Of a stretch of 13,235 nt of DNA, positions 1 through 7,045 are shown one piece after another (the first letter of the stretch is position 1; every line of letters begins with the position of its first letter). The notes beneath the pieces were generated by a model. It searched no databases, was not told where the DNA came from, and worked only from the letters and a program-made list of their open reading frames with translations. The DNA lies in contig JAEDLI010000065.1 in the NCBI GenBank assembly GCA_016295375.1, forward strand, positions 1-13,235, read 5' to 3'. Source of the stretch: Fibrobacter sp. (GTDB taxonomy: Bacteria > Fibrobacterota > Fibrobacteria > Fibrobacterales > Fibrobacteraceae). Both the position numbers and the translations under genes were made by a program.

Positions 1-18
1 CGCCAGAAGGCTCTTTTG

Positions 19-44
19 AACCACCCGCCTAGCGGGTGGTTTTC
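19..44 (+). terminator. Intrinsic terminator for an upstream plus-strand gene
   Basis: A perfect 10-bp stem (positions 19-28 pairing with 32-41) closes on a 3-base loop and runs straight into a short T tract at 40-43. The T tract lies on the plus-strand side, so the likely client is a plus-strand gene that ends just left of the window and converges on lon. On the minus strand the hairpin is followed by an A-rich run, so it would be a poor lon terminator, though the hairpin could still protect a 3' end. Confidence 0.7.
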
Positions 45-59
45 GGTTCATACAAGAAG

Positions 60-79
60 ATGCCCGCCTGCGCGGGCAT
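60..79. repeat. REP-like GC-rich palindrome
   Basis: A perfect 8-bp inverted repeat (60-67 with 72-79) surrounds a 4-base loop and is flanked on the right by GACA. Its form, a TCATGCCCGC-type arm with the matching GCGGGCAT arm, resembles small dispersed palindromes found between genes in many bacterial genomes, such as the Neisseria dRS3 family. It lies 25 bp beyond the lon stop codon. On the minus strand it is followed only by a broken T-rich run, so it could also act as a weak lon terminator or a 3'-end stabiliser. Membership of a repeat family cannot be shown from a single copy. Confidence 0.55.
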
Positions 80-104
80 GACAAGGGCGGCAGGTCCCAA
101 AACC

Positions 105-2435
105 TTACTTTTTAGGTTTCGGGAACAGTTCCTTGATGATTTCGTCGATGTGCTTTTTCGTGTGGATTTTCAGACCCTTCTTTGCAGGGGCCGGAAGTTC
201 CGTCACATCCTTCTTGTTGCCTTCGGGCAGGTAGAGCGTCTTGACGCCTGCCTCCTGGGCGGCTAAGGCCTTCTCGTTGAGCCCGCCGATAGGCAGCAGG
301 TCTCCCGTAAGGCTCACCTCGCCTGTAAAGGCGATGTCCGGCGACACGGGCCTGCGGATAAAGGCCGAAAGCAGGGACAGCGTAAGGGCGATACCCGCCG
401 ACGGGCCGTCCTTGGGCACGGCACCCTCGGGCACGTGGATGTGAATATCGGTCTTCTTGACGATGGCAGGGTCTATGCCGAACCGCTGCAAACGTTCCCG
501 GACAAGGCTCAAGGCAATCTGGGCGGATTCCTTCATCACGTCGCCCAGCTTTCCGGTGAGCAACAGGTGACCCTTGCCCGAAAGGAGCTTGCATTCCAGC
601 GTGAGGATTTCGCCGCCCACGCTAGTCCAGGCAAGGCCCGTTATCACGCCGTGATGTCCAGGTGCAGGCAGGCGGTTCTCGGTAAAGCGGGGAACGCCCA
701 GGTATTCCTGCAGCTGCTTTTCGGTCAGGTCCTTCTTGACCTTCTTGCCCATGACAATTTCTTTGGCCCGGTGACGGACGATACTTTCCAGGGAGCGTTC
801 CAGTTCACGGACGCCAGCCTCCCGGGTCCATTCCCGAATGACTTTTTCGATAAGAGCGTCAGAAATAGAAATGTCCTTGTCCAGGGCAACACCGCAGCGC
901 TCGCAGATTTTTGGAATCAGGAACTTCGATGCTATCTGCTTCTTTTCGTGGGCGTAATAGCCGGGGAGCCGCACCACTTCTAAGCGGTCCCGCAGGGCGT
1001 CGGGAATTTCAGCCTCGGAGTTGGCGGTAGCGATAAACAGCACACGGCTGAGATCCAGGCCCACTTCCATAAAGTGGTCCGTAAAGTCGTGGTTCTGTTC
1101 CGGGTCCAGAACTTCTAGCAAGGCACTGGCAGGGTCGCCCCTGAAGTCGGCGGCCATCTTGTCGATTTCGTCCAGCAAAAGCACAGGATTCATGCACTTA
1201 GCCCGACGAAGCGCCTGGATAAAACGGCCAGGCATGGCGCCAATGTAAGTGCGTCGATGTCCACGGATTTCGGCCTCGTCACGGACGCCGCCCAAGGTAA
1301 TGCGCACAAAGTTCCGCTGCATGGAGGCGGCGATAGATTCCACCAGGGTGGTCTTGCCAACACCGGGAGGGCCCACCAGGCAAAGGATAGGAGCACGACG
1401 TTCCGTGCCTGTCAATTTCAGCACGGCGATGTATTCCAGAATGCGGTTCTTCACCTTGTCTAGCCCGAAATGCTTGGCATCCAGATCCGCCTTCACCTTT
1501 TTCAGGTTCAGCACCGTATCGCTGTAAACGCCATAGGGCATGGAGAGGAACCAGTCGATGTAGTTCCGCACTACCGCATATTCCGGCGTGGTGGGGTGCA
1601 TCAGGCGCATGCGGGCGATTTCCTCTTCCATCTTTTCCATGATGACCGGGGAGAAATTCTTGGCCTTCAGTTTCTTCAGCAGCTGGTCCGGTTCCGAGGA
1701 GGAATTTTCGCCGTCGTTCAGTTCGTCTTGCAGCTGGCGAATCTGTTCACTGATGAACCATTCCTTCTGCTGCTGGGCCATTTTCTGGCGAACGCTCTGC
1801 TGGATCTTGACCATCACGTTTTCGTTGTCGTCGGTGATGGACATGAGGGCCAACAACTTCGCGGCCATGTCGTCCAGAGATTCCGCTTCCAAGAAGTTCT
1901 GCTTTTCGGCCAAGGAAATCTGCAAGAAGGGGATAATCCCGTAAAAGGCGTTCAGCTGGCTGTCCATGCCAAAGAAGGCATCTACCATGCCTTCGGCAAT
2001 GTTTCGCTTGGCGGCATAGTCCCTGAAGTTGGAAAGCACGTCACCGAAACTTTCGGTCTTGTCCTTGTTGCCAACAGGAACTTTCCGGGGAGATACCGTC
2101 ACATGCAAGAACCCGTCTTTCAGTACGACAGAACGCAGGTCCACAATCTGCTCGCCTTCCAGCACCACCTTCACGCAGCCGTTGGGGAAAGGCGTCACGT
2201 TGCTCACGTGGGCGGCAACGCCTACCGTATACAAGTCCAAGAGCGGGTTGGAAATTTCTTCTTGCTCAACATCCTTCTGGGTCACCAGAATAATTTCGCC
2301 ATCGTGGGCCTCGGCGTATTCCAGAGCGCGGAGCGAAATATCGCGGCCCACCAGAATACGGCGGGTCGTAAAAGGGAAAACAATAGCGTCCCTCAAAGGC
2401 AAAAGAGGGAATACCTTAGAAAAATCAAAAGCCAT
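105..2435 (-). CDS. lon: ATP-dependent protease Lon (LonA type)
   Basis: Lon is a cytoplasmic homohexameric AAA+ serine protease that unfolds and degrades damaged and regulatory proteins. The 776 residues match the usual LonA length. The N-terminal substrate-recognition domain starts with FPLLPLRD at about 9-16 and is followed by a helical, Gln/Lys-rich linker near 205-290. The AAA+ module has Walker A GPPGVGKT at 355-362 and Walker B LLLDEID at 419-425. The protease domain carries the catalytic Ser679 in PKDGPSAG and Lys722 in GLNEKA, the Ser-Lys dyad of the family. All catalytic elements are intact. It is the last gene of the tig-clpP-clpX-lon cluster, 34 bp after clpX with no terminator between. 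The ATG at 2435 has no recognisable Shine-Dalgarno sequence, only an AT-rich leader, so translation may be weak or leader-dependent. Confidence 0.98.
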   Translation of the reverse strand: MAFDFSKVFPLLPLRDAIVFPFTTRRILVGRDISLRALEYAEAHDGEIILVTQKDVEQEEISNPLLDLYTVGVAAHVSNVTPFPNGCVKVVLEGEQIVDLRSVVLKDGFLHVTVSPRKVPVGNKDKTESFGDVLSNFRDYAAKRNIAEGMVDAFFGMDSQLNAFYGIIPFLQISLAEKQNFLEAESLDDMAAKLLALMSITDDNENVMVKIQQSVRQKMAQQQKEWFISEQIRQLQDELNDGENSSSEPDQLLKKLKAKNFSPVIMEKMEEEIARMRLMHPTTPEYAVVRNYIDWFLSMPYGVYSDTVLNLKKVKADLDAKHFGLDKVKNRILEYIAVLKLTGTERRAPILCLVGPPGVGKTTLVESIAASMQRNFVRITLGGVRDEAEIRGHRRTYIGAMPGRFIQALRRAKCMNPVLLLDEIDKMAADFRGDPASALLEVLDPEQNHDFTDHFMEVGLDLSRVLFIATANSEAEIPDALRDRLEVVRLPGYYAHEKKQIASKFLIPKICERCGVALDKDISISDALIEKVIREWTREAGVRELERSLESIVRHRAKEIVMGKKVKKDLTEKQLQEYLGVPRFTENRLPAPGHHGVITGLAWTSVGGEILTLECKLLSGKGHLLLTGKLGDVMKESAQIALSLVRERLQRFGIDPAIVKKTDIHIHVPEGAVPKDGPSAGIALTLSLLSAFIRRPVSPDIAFTGEVSLTGDLLPIGGLNEKALAAQEAGVKTLYLPEGNKKDVTELPAPAKKGLKIHTKKHIDEIIKELFPKPKK

Positions 2436-2469
2436 ATTTCAATAATAGTAAAGCAAGCAAAACCGGGAG

Positions 2470-3762
2470 TTACGCCACGTTCTTGCCGGCTTTTTTCGAG
2501 GATTTCTTCCCGGAAACCGCCAGAGGGTTCAAGCCACTGCGGATAATTTCGTCTGTAAGCACCAGCTTCTTGGCCCCTGTACCAGGCATTTCGAACATGG
2601 CCTGCTGCAGGGACTTTTCCATGACGGAACGGAGCCCGCGGGCACCCGTCTTTCGGCTCATGGTTTCGCGGACGATTTCTTTGAGGGCCTCGTCGGTAAA
2701 GTCCAGCTCGATGCCGTCCATGGCAAAGAGGCTCTTGAACTGCTTGACCAGTGCGTTTTTCGGCTGGGTCAAGATGTTCAACAAGGCCTTCTCGTCCAGT
2801 TCTTCGAGAGCAACCGCAATAGGCAAGCGGCCCACGATTTCGGGAATGAGACCGAACTTGATCAGGTCATCGGGTTCCAGCTGCTTGAAAAGTTCACTCA
2901 GGGAATTGTCGGATTCGCTCCGGATATCGGCACCAAAGCCCATGCCACCCTTGTTCACCCGCTGGGAAATAATCTTGTCCAGCGTCTCAAAGGCGCCGCC
3001 GCAAATGAACAGGATGTTCTTGGTGTTCACCTGCACCAGGGGCTGTTCCGGATGCTTGCGGCCACCCTTGGGAGGCACTGCGGCAACGGTCCCTTCCAAA
3101 AGTTTCAGCAGGCCCTGCTGCACACCTTCGCCGCTCACGTCGCGGGTAATGGAAGGGTTCGCCGTCTTGCGGGCAATCTTGTCGATTTCGTCGATGAAGA
3201 TGATTCCACGTTCTGCACGGGAAACGTCGTAGTCCGCGGCCTGCAACAGGCGCACGATAATGCTATCTACGTCTTCGCCCACGTAGCCCGCTTCGGTAAG
3301 CACGGTGGCGTCGGCGATGGTAAAGGGCACGTCCAAAAAGCGGGCCATGGTCTGGGCCAAGAGGGTCTTGCCCGAACCGGTAGGGCCCACCAGAAGCAGG
3401 TTGGACTTTTCTACCTCCACGGTATCGCCGTTCGGGTGAGCCTGCTTGTAACGCAGGCGCTTGTAATGGTTATAGACCGCCACCGAAAGTGCAATCTTCG
3501 CCTGCTCCTGACCAATCACAAAGTCGTCCAGATGGGCCTTGATTTCGGAAGGGAGCGGAAGGGGCTTCTGGCTTGCGACTTCTGCAGCCTGTTTTTCTTG
3601 CAAGGAACGGGACTTGTCCTCTTCGATAATCCGGTAGCACATGGACACGCAGTCGCTGCAAATATGCACGCCTGCGCCGGCAATCATCTTGTCCACCTGC
3701 TCGGCGGACTTTCCGCAAAAGCTACACGTTACCGCAGGGCGGTTTTTCCCATTCCTGTACAT
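2470..3762 (-). CDS. clpX: ATP-dependent Clp protease ATP-binding subunit ClpX
   Basis: ClpX is the AAA+ unfoldase that selects substrates and threads them into the ClpP chamber. The 430 residues are of normal length. An N-terminal zinc-binding domain has CxxC pairs at Cys13/16 and Cys35/38. The AAA+ core has Walker A GPTGSGKT at 126-133, the pore-1 loop GYVGED at 159-164, Walker B IIFIDE at 187-192 and the RKH pore loop at 235-237. The ClpP-docking tripeptide is MGF at 274-276, where E. coli has IGF and others LGF; the change is conservative. The C-terminus is a Lys/Ser-rich tail. It starts 5 bp after the clpP stop, and a GGGAG stretch inside the end of clpP can serve as its ribosome-binding site, which suggests coupled translation and matched amounts of ClpX and ClpP. 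Confidence 0.98.
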   Translation of the reverse strand: MYRNGKNRPAVTCSFCGKSAEQVDKMIAGAGVHICSDCVSMCYRIIEEDKSRSLQEKQAAEVASQKPLPLPSEIKAHLDDFVIGQEQAKIALSVAVYNHYKRLRYKQAHPNGDTVEVEKSNLLLVGPTGSGKTLLAQTMARFLDVPFTIADATVLTEAGYVGEDVDSIIVRLLQAADYDVSRAERGIIFIDEIDKIARKTANPSITRDVSGEGVQQGLLKLLEGTVAAVPPKGGRKHPEQPLVQVNTKNILFICGGAFETLDKIISQRVNKGGMGFGADIRSESDNSLSELFKQLEPDDLIKFGLIPEIVGRLPIAVALEELDEKALLNILTQPKNALVKQFKSLFAMDGIELDFTDEALKEIVRETMSRKTGARGLRSVMEKSLQQAMFEMPGTGAKKLVLTDEIIRSGLNPLAVSGKKSSKKAGKNVA

Positions 3763-3767
3763 GAATC

Positions 3768-4358
3768 TTAGACTCCCTCTTTACGCGGGACAAAGACTTC
3801 GTCGATGACGCCGAAAGCCTTTGCTTCTTCTGGTCCCATATAGAAATCACGGTCCGTCTTTTCACGGACTTCGTCGATAGACTTGCCGGTGTGCTTGGCC
3901 ACGATTTCGGCAAGGGTATCCTTGGTGCGAATAATTTCTTTGGCAGTAATCTGGATGTCGGTAGATTGGCCCGTGGCCGCACCAGAAGGCTGATGCAGCA
4001 TAATGCGGGAATGGGGAAGCGCATAGCGCTTGCCCTTGGTACCTGCAGCCAGGAGAACCGCCGCCATAGAGGCACAATTACCGATGCAAATGGTGGCGAT
4101 GTTCGGGCGCACATGCTGCATGGTATCGTAAATGGCAAGTCCTGCCGACACGTAGCCACCGGGGCTGTTGATATACAGCGTGATATCCTTCTCCGGGTTC
4201 TCGTACTCAAGGAAAATCAGCTGCGCCATGACGTTGTTCGCCACTTCATCGTTGATGGGCGTGCCCAAGAAGATGATGCGCTCCTTGAGGAGGCGGGAGT
4301 AGATATCGTAGGCGCGTTCACCACGCCCGGTGGTCTCAATGACGGTAGGAATGATCAT
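3768..4358 (-). CDS. clpP: ATP-dependent Clp protease proteolytic subunit ClpP
   Basis: ClpP forms the double-ring, 14-subunit serine peptidase chamber that degrades proteins delivered by ClpX. The 196 residues include the catalytic triad Ser97 (in GNCASMA), His122 (in MLHQPSG) and Asp171 (in RDFYMG), all at the positions usual for E. coli ClpP numbering. The substrate-binding NSPGG motif lies near 64-68. The N-terminus MIIPTVIETTGRGER is short, so any propeptide is very small. The start is supported by AGAGG about 7 bases upstream of the ATG at 4358. It lies 13 bp after tig and 5 bp before clpX in a clear operon. No second clpP paralogue is present in this window. Confidence 0.98.
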   Translation of the reverse strand: MIIPTVIETTGRGERAYDIYSRLLKERIIFLGTPINDEVANNVMAQLIFLEYENPEKDITLYINSPGGYVSAGLAIYDTMQHVRPNIATICIGNCASMAAVLLAAGTKGKRYALPHSRIMLHQPSGAATGQSTDIQITAKEIIRTKDTLAEIVAKHTGKSIDEVREKTDRDFYMGPEEAKAFGVIDEVFVPRKEGV

Positions 4359-4371
4359 TAACTAACCTCTT

Positions 4372-5631
4372 TTACTTGGATTCTTCGGCAGCCGGACGGA
4401 TACCCACGATAAAGTCGGCAGCCATCTGGAAGCGGAGTTCTTCACGAAGCTGGTTGATACGGCCAGACTGACGGAAATGAGACTTCAGGTCGTCAAATTC
4501 GATGTGGTAAGCCTTGGCCATTTCCTGCAGGCGAGCGTCCACCTGGGCCTGTGCCGGGCGGATCTTTTCCTTGTTGGCCACAAATTCCAGAATGCGATGC
4601 TTCTTGATTTCGCGGATAGCTTCGGGGGCCAATGTCTTCATCTGTTCTTCGGTGGGTTCCACCGCATCCTTCGGGTCCTGCACGTTGCGGTTGATGGACC
4701 ACTTGATGAGGTCTGCCACACGAGCGTTAGGAACCTCGAACGGGTTCTGTTCGATAAGCTTGTCGATGGCCTCGTTGATGGCCTTGGTCTTGGCGGCATC
4801 CTGCTTCTGGTTGGCAAGGCTTTCGGCGATGTTGCTCTTGAGCTCGGCTTCGTCCTTGACGCCCACCTTCTGGCAGAATTCTTCGTCCAGGGTAGGCGGA
4901 ACAATCTGGCGCACGTCCGTCACTTCCACCTTGAACTGGGCGGTCTTGCCACGGTAGCGTTCGTCCTTGTGGTCATCAGGATACTTGAAGTTGATTTCCT
5001 TGGTTTCGCCGGCGTTGGCACCGGTCAGACCCTCGTCAAAACCGGGGCTGGCGGATTCGCCCAACAGACTGCGGAATTCGCGGTTCTCGGGCAGTTCCTG
5101 CTTTTCGCCGTCAATCACCACTTCCAGGTAGTTGCCCACCACCACGTCGCCCTTCTGGGCTGCGCGGTCCACATGTTCGTCCTTGCTCCACATCTTCATC
5201 AGGTGGTCGAATTCGGCCTGGACTTCTTCTTCGTGGACTGCAGTCTGAGGAATGGTCACGTCAGTGTCGGCATAACCCTTGATGTCAATTTCAGGGTCAA
5301 TTTCCACTTCTACCGTCATGGTAATGGCGGATTCCTTGTCGTCGTTGAACTTTACGACCTTCAACTGGCCTACGGGGATGATGTTCGCCTTCTTGAGTTC
5401 GGCGTTCAAGACGGCATCCACGGTCTCGTTCACGACCTCATGACGGATAGAATCGCCGAATTGCTTCAAAATCATGGCCTTGGGAACCTGGCCCTGGCGG
5501 AAACCCTTCAGCGTCACCTGCTTTTTGTACTGGGACAGCTTCTTTTCGAAAGGAGCCTTCAGGTCCTCCTGGGGGATATTGACTTCGAGGGTACGCAGGG
5601 TTGCGCTGGTTTCTTTGATTTCAACGGACAT
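4372..5631 (-). CDS. tig: Trigger factor, ribosome-associated chaperone
   Basis: Trigger factor binds near the ribosomal exit tunnel and shelters nascent chains. The 419-residue form (MSVEIKET start) is close to the E. coli length of 432. The ribosome-docking signature GFRQGQVP is at 43-50 in the N-terminal domain. The middle region matches the expected place of the FKBP-like prolyl isomerase domain, and a long helical C-terminal substrate-cradling domain follows. I chose the ATG at 5631 because GGAG lies about 6 bases upstream and the family begins there. The open frame extends to 5691, but that extension runs into the tRNA-Leu gene and encodes non-family sequence. It is the first protein gene after the tRNA, with 35 bp and no terminator between, so part of its transcription probably comes from the tRNA promoter. 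Confidence 0.97.
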   Translation of the reverse strand: MSVEIKETSATLRTLEVNIPQEDLKAPFEKKLSQYKKQVTLKGFRQGQVPKAMILKQFGDSIRHEVVNETVDAVLNAELKKANIIPVGQLKVVKFNDDKESAITMTVEVEIDPEIDIKGYADTDVTIPQTAVHEEEVQAEFDHLMKMWSKDEHVDRAAQKGDVVVGNYLEVVIDGEKQELPENREFRSLLGESASPGFDEGLTGANAGETKEINFKYPDDHKDERYRGKTAQFKVEVTDVRQIVPPTLDEEFCQKVGVKDEAELKSNIAESLANQKQDAAKTKAINEAIDKLIEQNPFEVPNARVADLIKWSINRNVQDPKDAVEPTEEQMKTLAPEAIREIKKHRILEFVANKEKIRPAQAQVDARLQEMAKAYHIEFDDLKSHFRQSGRINQLREELRFQMAADFIVGIRPAAEESK

Positions 5632-5666
5632 ATAGACTCCGGTATACGTTAGTAGATTAAAATTTC

Positions 5667-5746
5667 TGCGAGGGGTGGGAGTCGAACCCACACACCGAAG
5701 TACCAGATCCTAAGTCTGGCGCGTCTGCCAATTCCGCCACTCTCGC
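5667..5746 (-). tRNA. tRNA-Leu with anticodon UAG
   Basis: The minus strand folds into a type II cloverleaf of 80 nt including the discriminator base A. It has a D arm GCG/CGC, a 5-bp anticodon stem CCAGA/TCTGG with loop CTTAGGA and anticodon TAG, a short variable arm with a TTCG loop, and a perfect T arm GTGGG/CCCAC with loop TTCGACT. The anticodon and the long variable arm agree on leucine. CCA is not encoded; the next bases are GAAA, so it must be added enzymatically. The acceptor stem has an A6-C67 mismatch, with the other six pairs intact. It sits directly upstream of tig on the same strand. Confidence 0.96.
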
Positions 5747-5756
5747 GATTTGAGCA

Positions 5757-5764
5757 CAAAGATA
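5757..5764 (-). promoter_or_regulatory. Candidate -7/-10 promoter element of the tRNA-Leu/tig operon
   Basis: On the minus strand TATCTTTG ends 10 bases before the mature 5' end of the tRNA. It fits the Bacteroidota -7 consensus TAnnTTTG exactly and is also an acceptable sigma-70 -10 region. A TTG-containing upstream element is present, but its spacing is not ideal. The position is right for a short tRNA leader. Start-site mapping would be needed to confirm it. Confidence 0.4.
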
Positions 5765-5785
5765 CAAAAATCCTTAAGACAATTT

Positions 5786-7045
5786 ATGCCAAAACATCTA
5801 TTTTATGCCTCGTTGCAGGTATTCAAGAACATTAAGATTGGCGTTTTCATATCTCTGGTAAATATCCTCATCCAGGGTGTTAATCTGCTTTTCCATAATA
5901 TTATCGCAAGAAACCTTGGATTTGTCAATTTTGGCAATTTTGGAATTTTGCTCAACGACTATACCATATTCTGCGCTATTGCCGACTTTGGAATGCTTGC
6001 TCTAATTTTGGCCTACTTTGGCAAACGGGCCACCGAGGGAAGTCTATTTACCCATATTTTACAGCTTCGAATCCTCATGTCTGCCACCACAGCAGCTTTG
6101 ATGATTGGATTTTCACTTCTATTCCGCAGAAACCACGACATATTATTTGGAGAGCTAATCCTTGTTCTTGGGCTATTCTTCCAGCATTCCTTCTTCGACT
6201 GGTACTTCATCAGCGGGAAATTTTGGAAAAAGCTGCTCATTTCCAAGGTCCTGCACACCATATCCCTTGCGCTGACCATGGAAATATGCCTTTGCCTTTT
6301 CAATTTCAATACCATTCGTTCTATCGCGTTTGCCATGGTTATTTCTGCCGTGCCCACCTTTAGCTTTGGAGTCAGCCAAGCATTTTCCATAAAGACGTTA
6401 AAACTAGGCCGACATTTCTGGCTTTTTTCCCGACTCATGATTAAGTCAGCCTTTCCCTACGCATTGACAAATATTGCAAGTTATGCCTATTTACCCATAG
6501 GGCTTTATGCCGTTTCTATTGTCGCATCCCCCGCTTTTCTAGGCGCCTATACCTTCGCGCACAGGATTACCTTACTTGCTTCAAGCCTCATGGTTTATTT
6601 CATTTATTCCAGCGTTCTTACACTACACCAATCCGATAGCTCCAAAATCCGCATTCTTGACCAGGGGATATTTACCCTCTTTGTAACCATCGCCCTGATT
6701 CCTTTTTGGGCTGCCCCGAACTGGGTACTCAAAATCATTTTTTTTGCCGCTCCCTGGACAGAAGATTCTCTTTTGGCCAGCGCATATTGCCTTCGCATCC
6801 TTTCCTTTTCACTTGTCTTTCAAGCAATTCGTCTAGGTATGATTTCTACATTGCTAAAAGAAAAAAGAACTCTTACTTACGGCTTTTTTATAACCGCTGG
6901 TGGAGTATTGAACATCGCTAGCTGTGTTGTCGGCGTAAAGGTGTTTACCCCAGACAAGATCCCCATATTCACCTTAAGCGGTGATTTGTTCTTGACATTC
7001 TTCCTTATCTGCTACTTTATCAAGAATAGGCGAATTGGCCGGTAG
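5786..7045 (+). CDS. Wzx-type polysaccharide flippase (MOP superfamily)
   Basis: This is a 419-residue integral membrane protein with roughly a dozen hydrophobic segments spread along its length. The N-terminal pattern, a first helix followed by IIARNLGFVNFGNFG, is typical of the polysaccharide transporters of the MOP flippase superfamily, which turn undecaprenyl-linked oligosaccharides across the inner membrane. I prefer the ATG at 5786; the frame also opens at a TTG at 5750, but that start would nearly abut the tRNA and has no ribosome-binding site. The ATG itself has only a weak purine stretch. It is the only plus-strand protein gene, divergent from tRNA-Leu with 39 bp between, and its last 24 codons overlap the wzy-like gene tail to tail. 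Base composition is clearly more AT-rich than the flanking housekeeping genes. The substrate cannot be told from sequence. Confidence 0.85.
   Translation: MPKHLFYASLQVFKNIKIGVFISLVNILIQGVNLLFHNIIARNLGFVNFGNFGILLNDYTIFCAIADFGMLALILAYFGKRATEGSLFTHILQLRILMSATTAALMIGFSLLFRRNHDILFGELILVLGLFFQHSFFDWYFISGKFWKKLLISKVLHTISLALTMEICLCLFNFNTIRSIAFAMVISAVPTFSFGVSQAFSIKTLKLGRHFWLFSRLMIKSAFPYALTNIASYAYLPIGLYAVSIVASPAFLGAYTFAHRITLLASSLMVYFIYSSVLTLHQSDSSKIRILDQGIFTLFVTIALIPFWAAPNWVLKIIFFAAPWTEDSLLASAYCLRILSFSLVFQAIRLGMISTLLKEKRTLTYGFFITAGGVLNIASCVVGVKVFTPDKIPIFTLSGDLFLTFFLICYFIKNRRIGR

Noticed and set aside
36..266. Short plus-strand frame beginning in the repeat region
   Set aside because: Its first part is translated REP-like palindrome and the rest is antisense to the 3' end of lon.
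1470..2546. Plus-strand open frame of 358 codons opposite lon
   Set aside because: It is antisense to an intact, highly conserved lon gene, has a His/Phe/Val-rich composition typical of frames opposite biased codons, and shows no recognisable domain.
3000..3002. ClpX docking loop reads MGF rather than IGF; looked at as a loss of ClpP binding
   Set aside because: IGF and LGF are both functional in other bacteria, Met is a conservative change, and clpP is intact next door, so loss of docking is unlikely.
4477..5652. Plus-strand open frame of 391 codons opposite tig
   Set aside because: It mirrors the tig coding sequence, is rich in Leu, Val, Phe and His as expected for such shadows, and has no ribosome-binding site or family match.
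5632..5691. 20-residue N-terminal extension of trigger factor
   Set aside because: It would overlap the tRNA-Leu gene, the encoded residues are not family-like, and the internal ATG at 5631 has a good ribosome-binding site.
5667..5746. tRNA-Leu as an integration site with a duplicated 3' end (attL/attR)
   Set aside because: I found no integrase and no repeated copy of the tRNA 3' end near the far side of the polysaccharide block; the flippase lies at the tRNA 5' side, which is not the usual attachment end.
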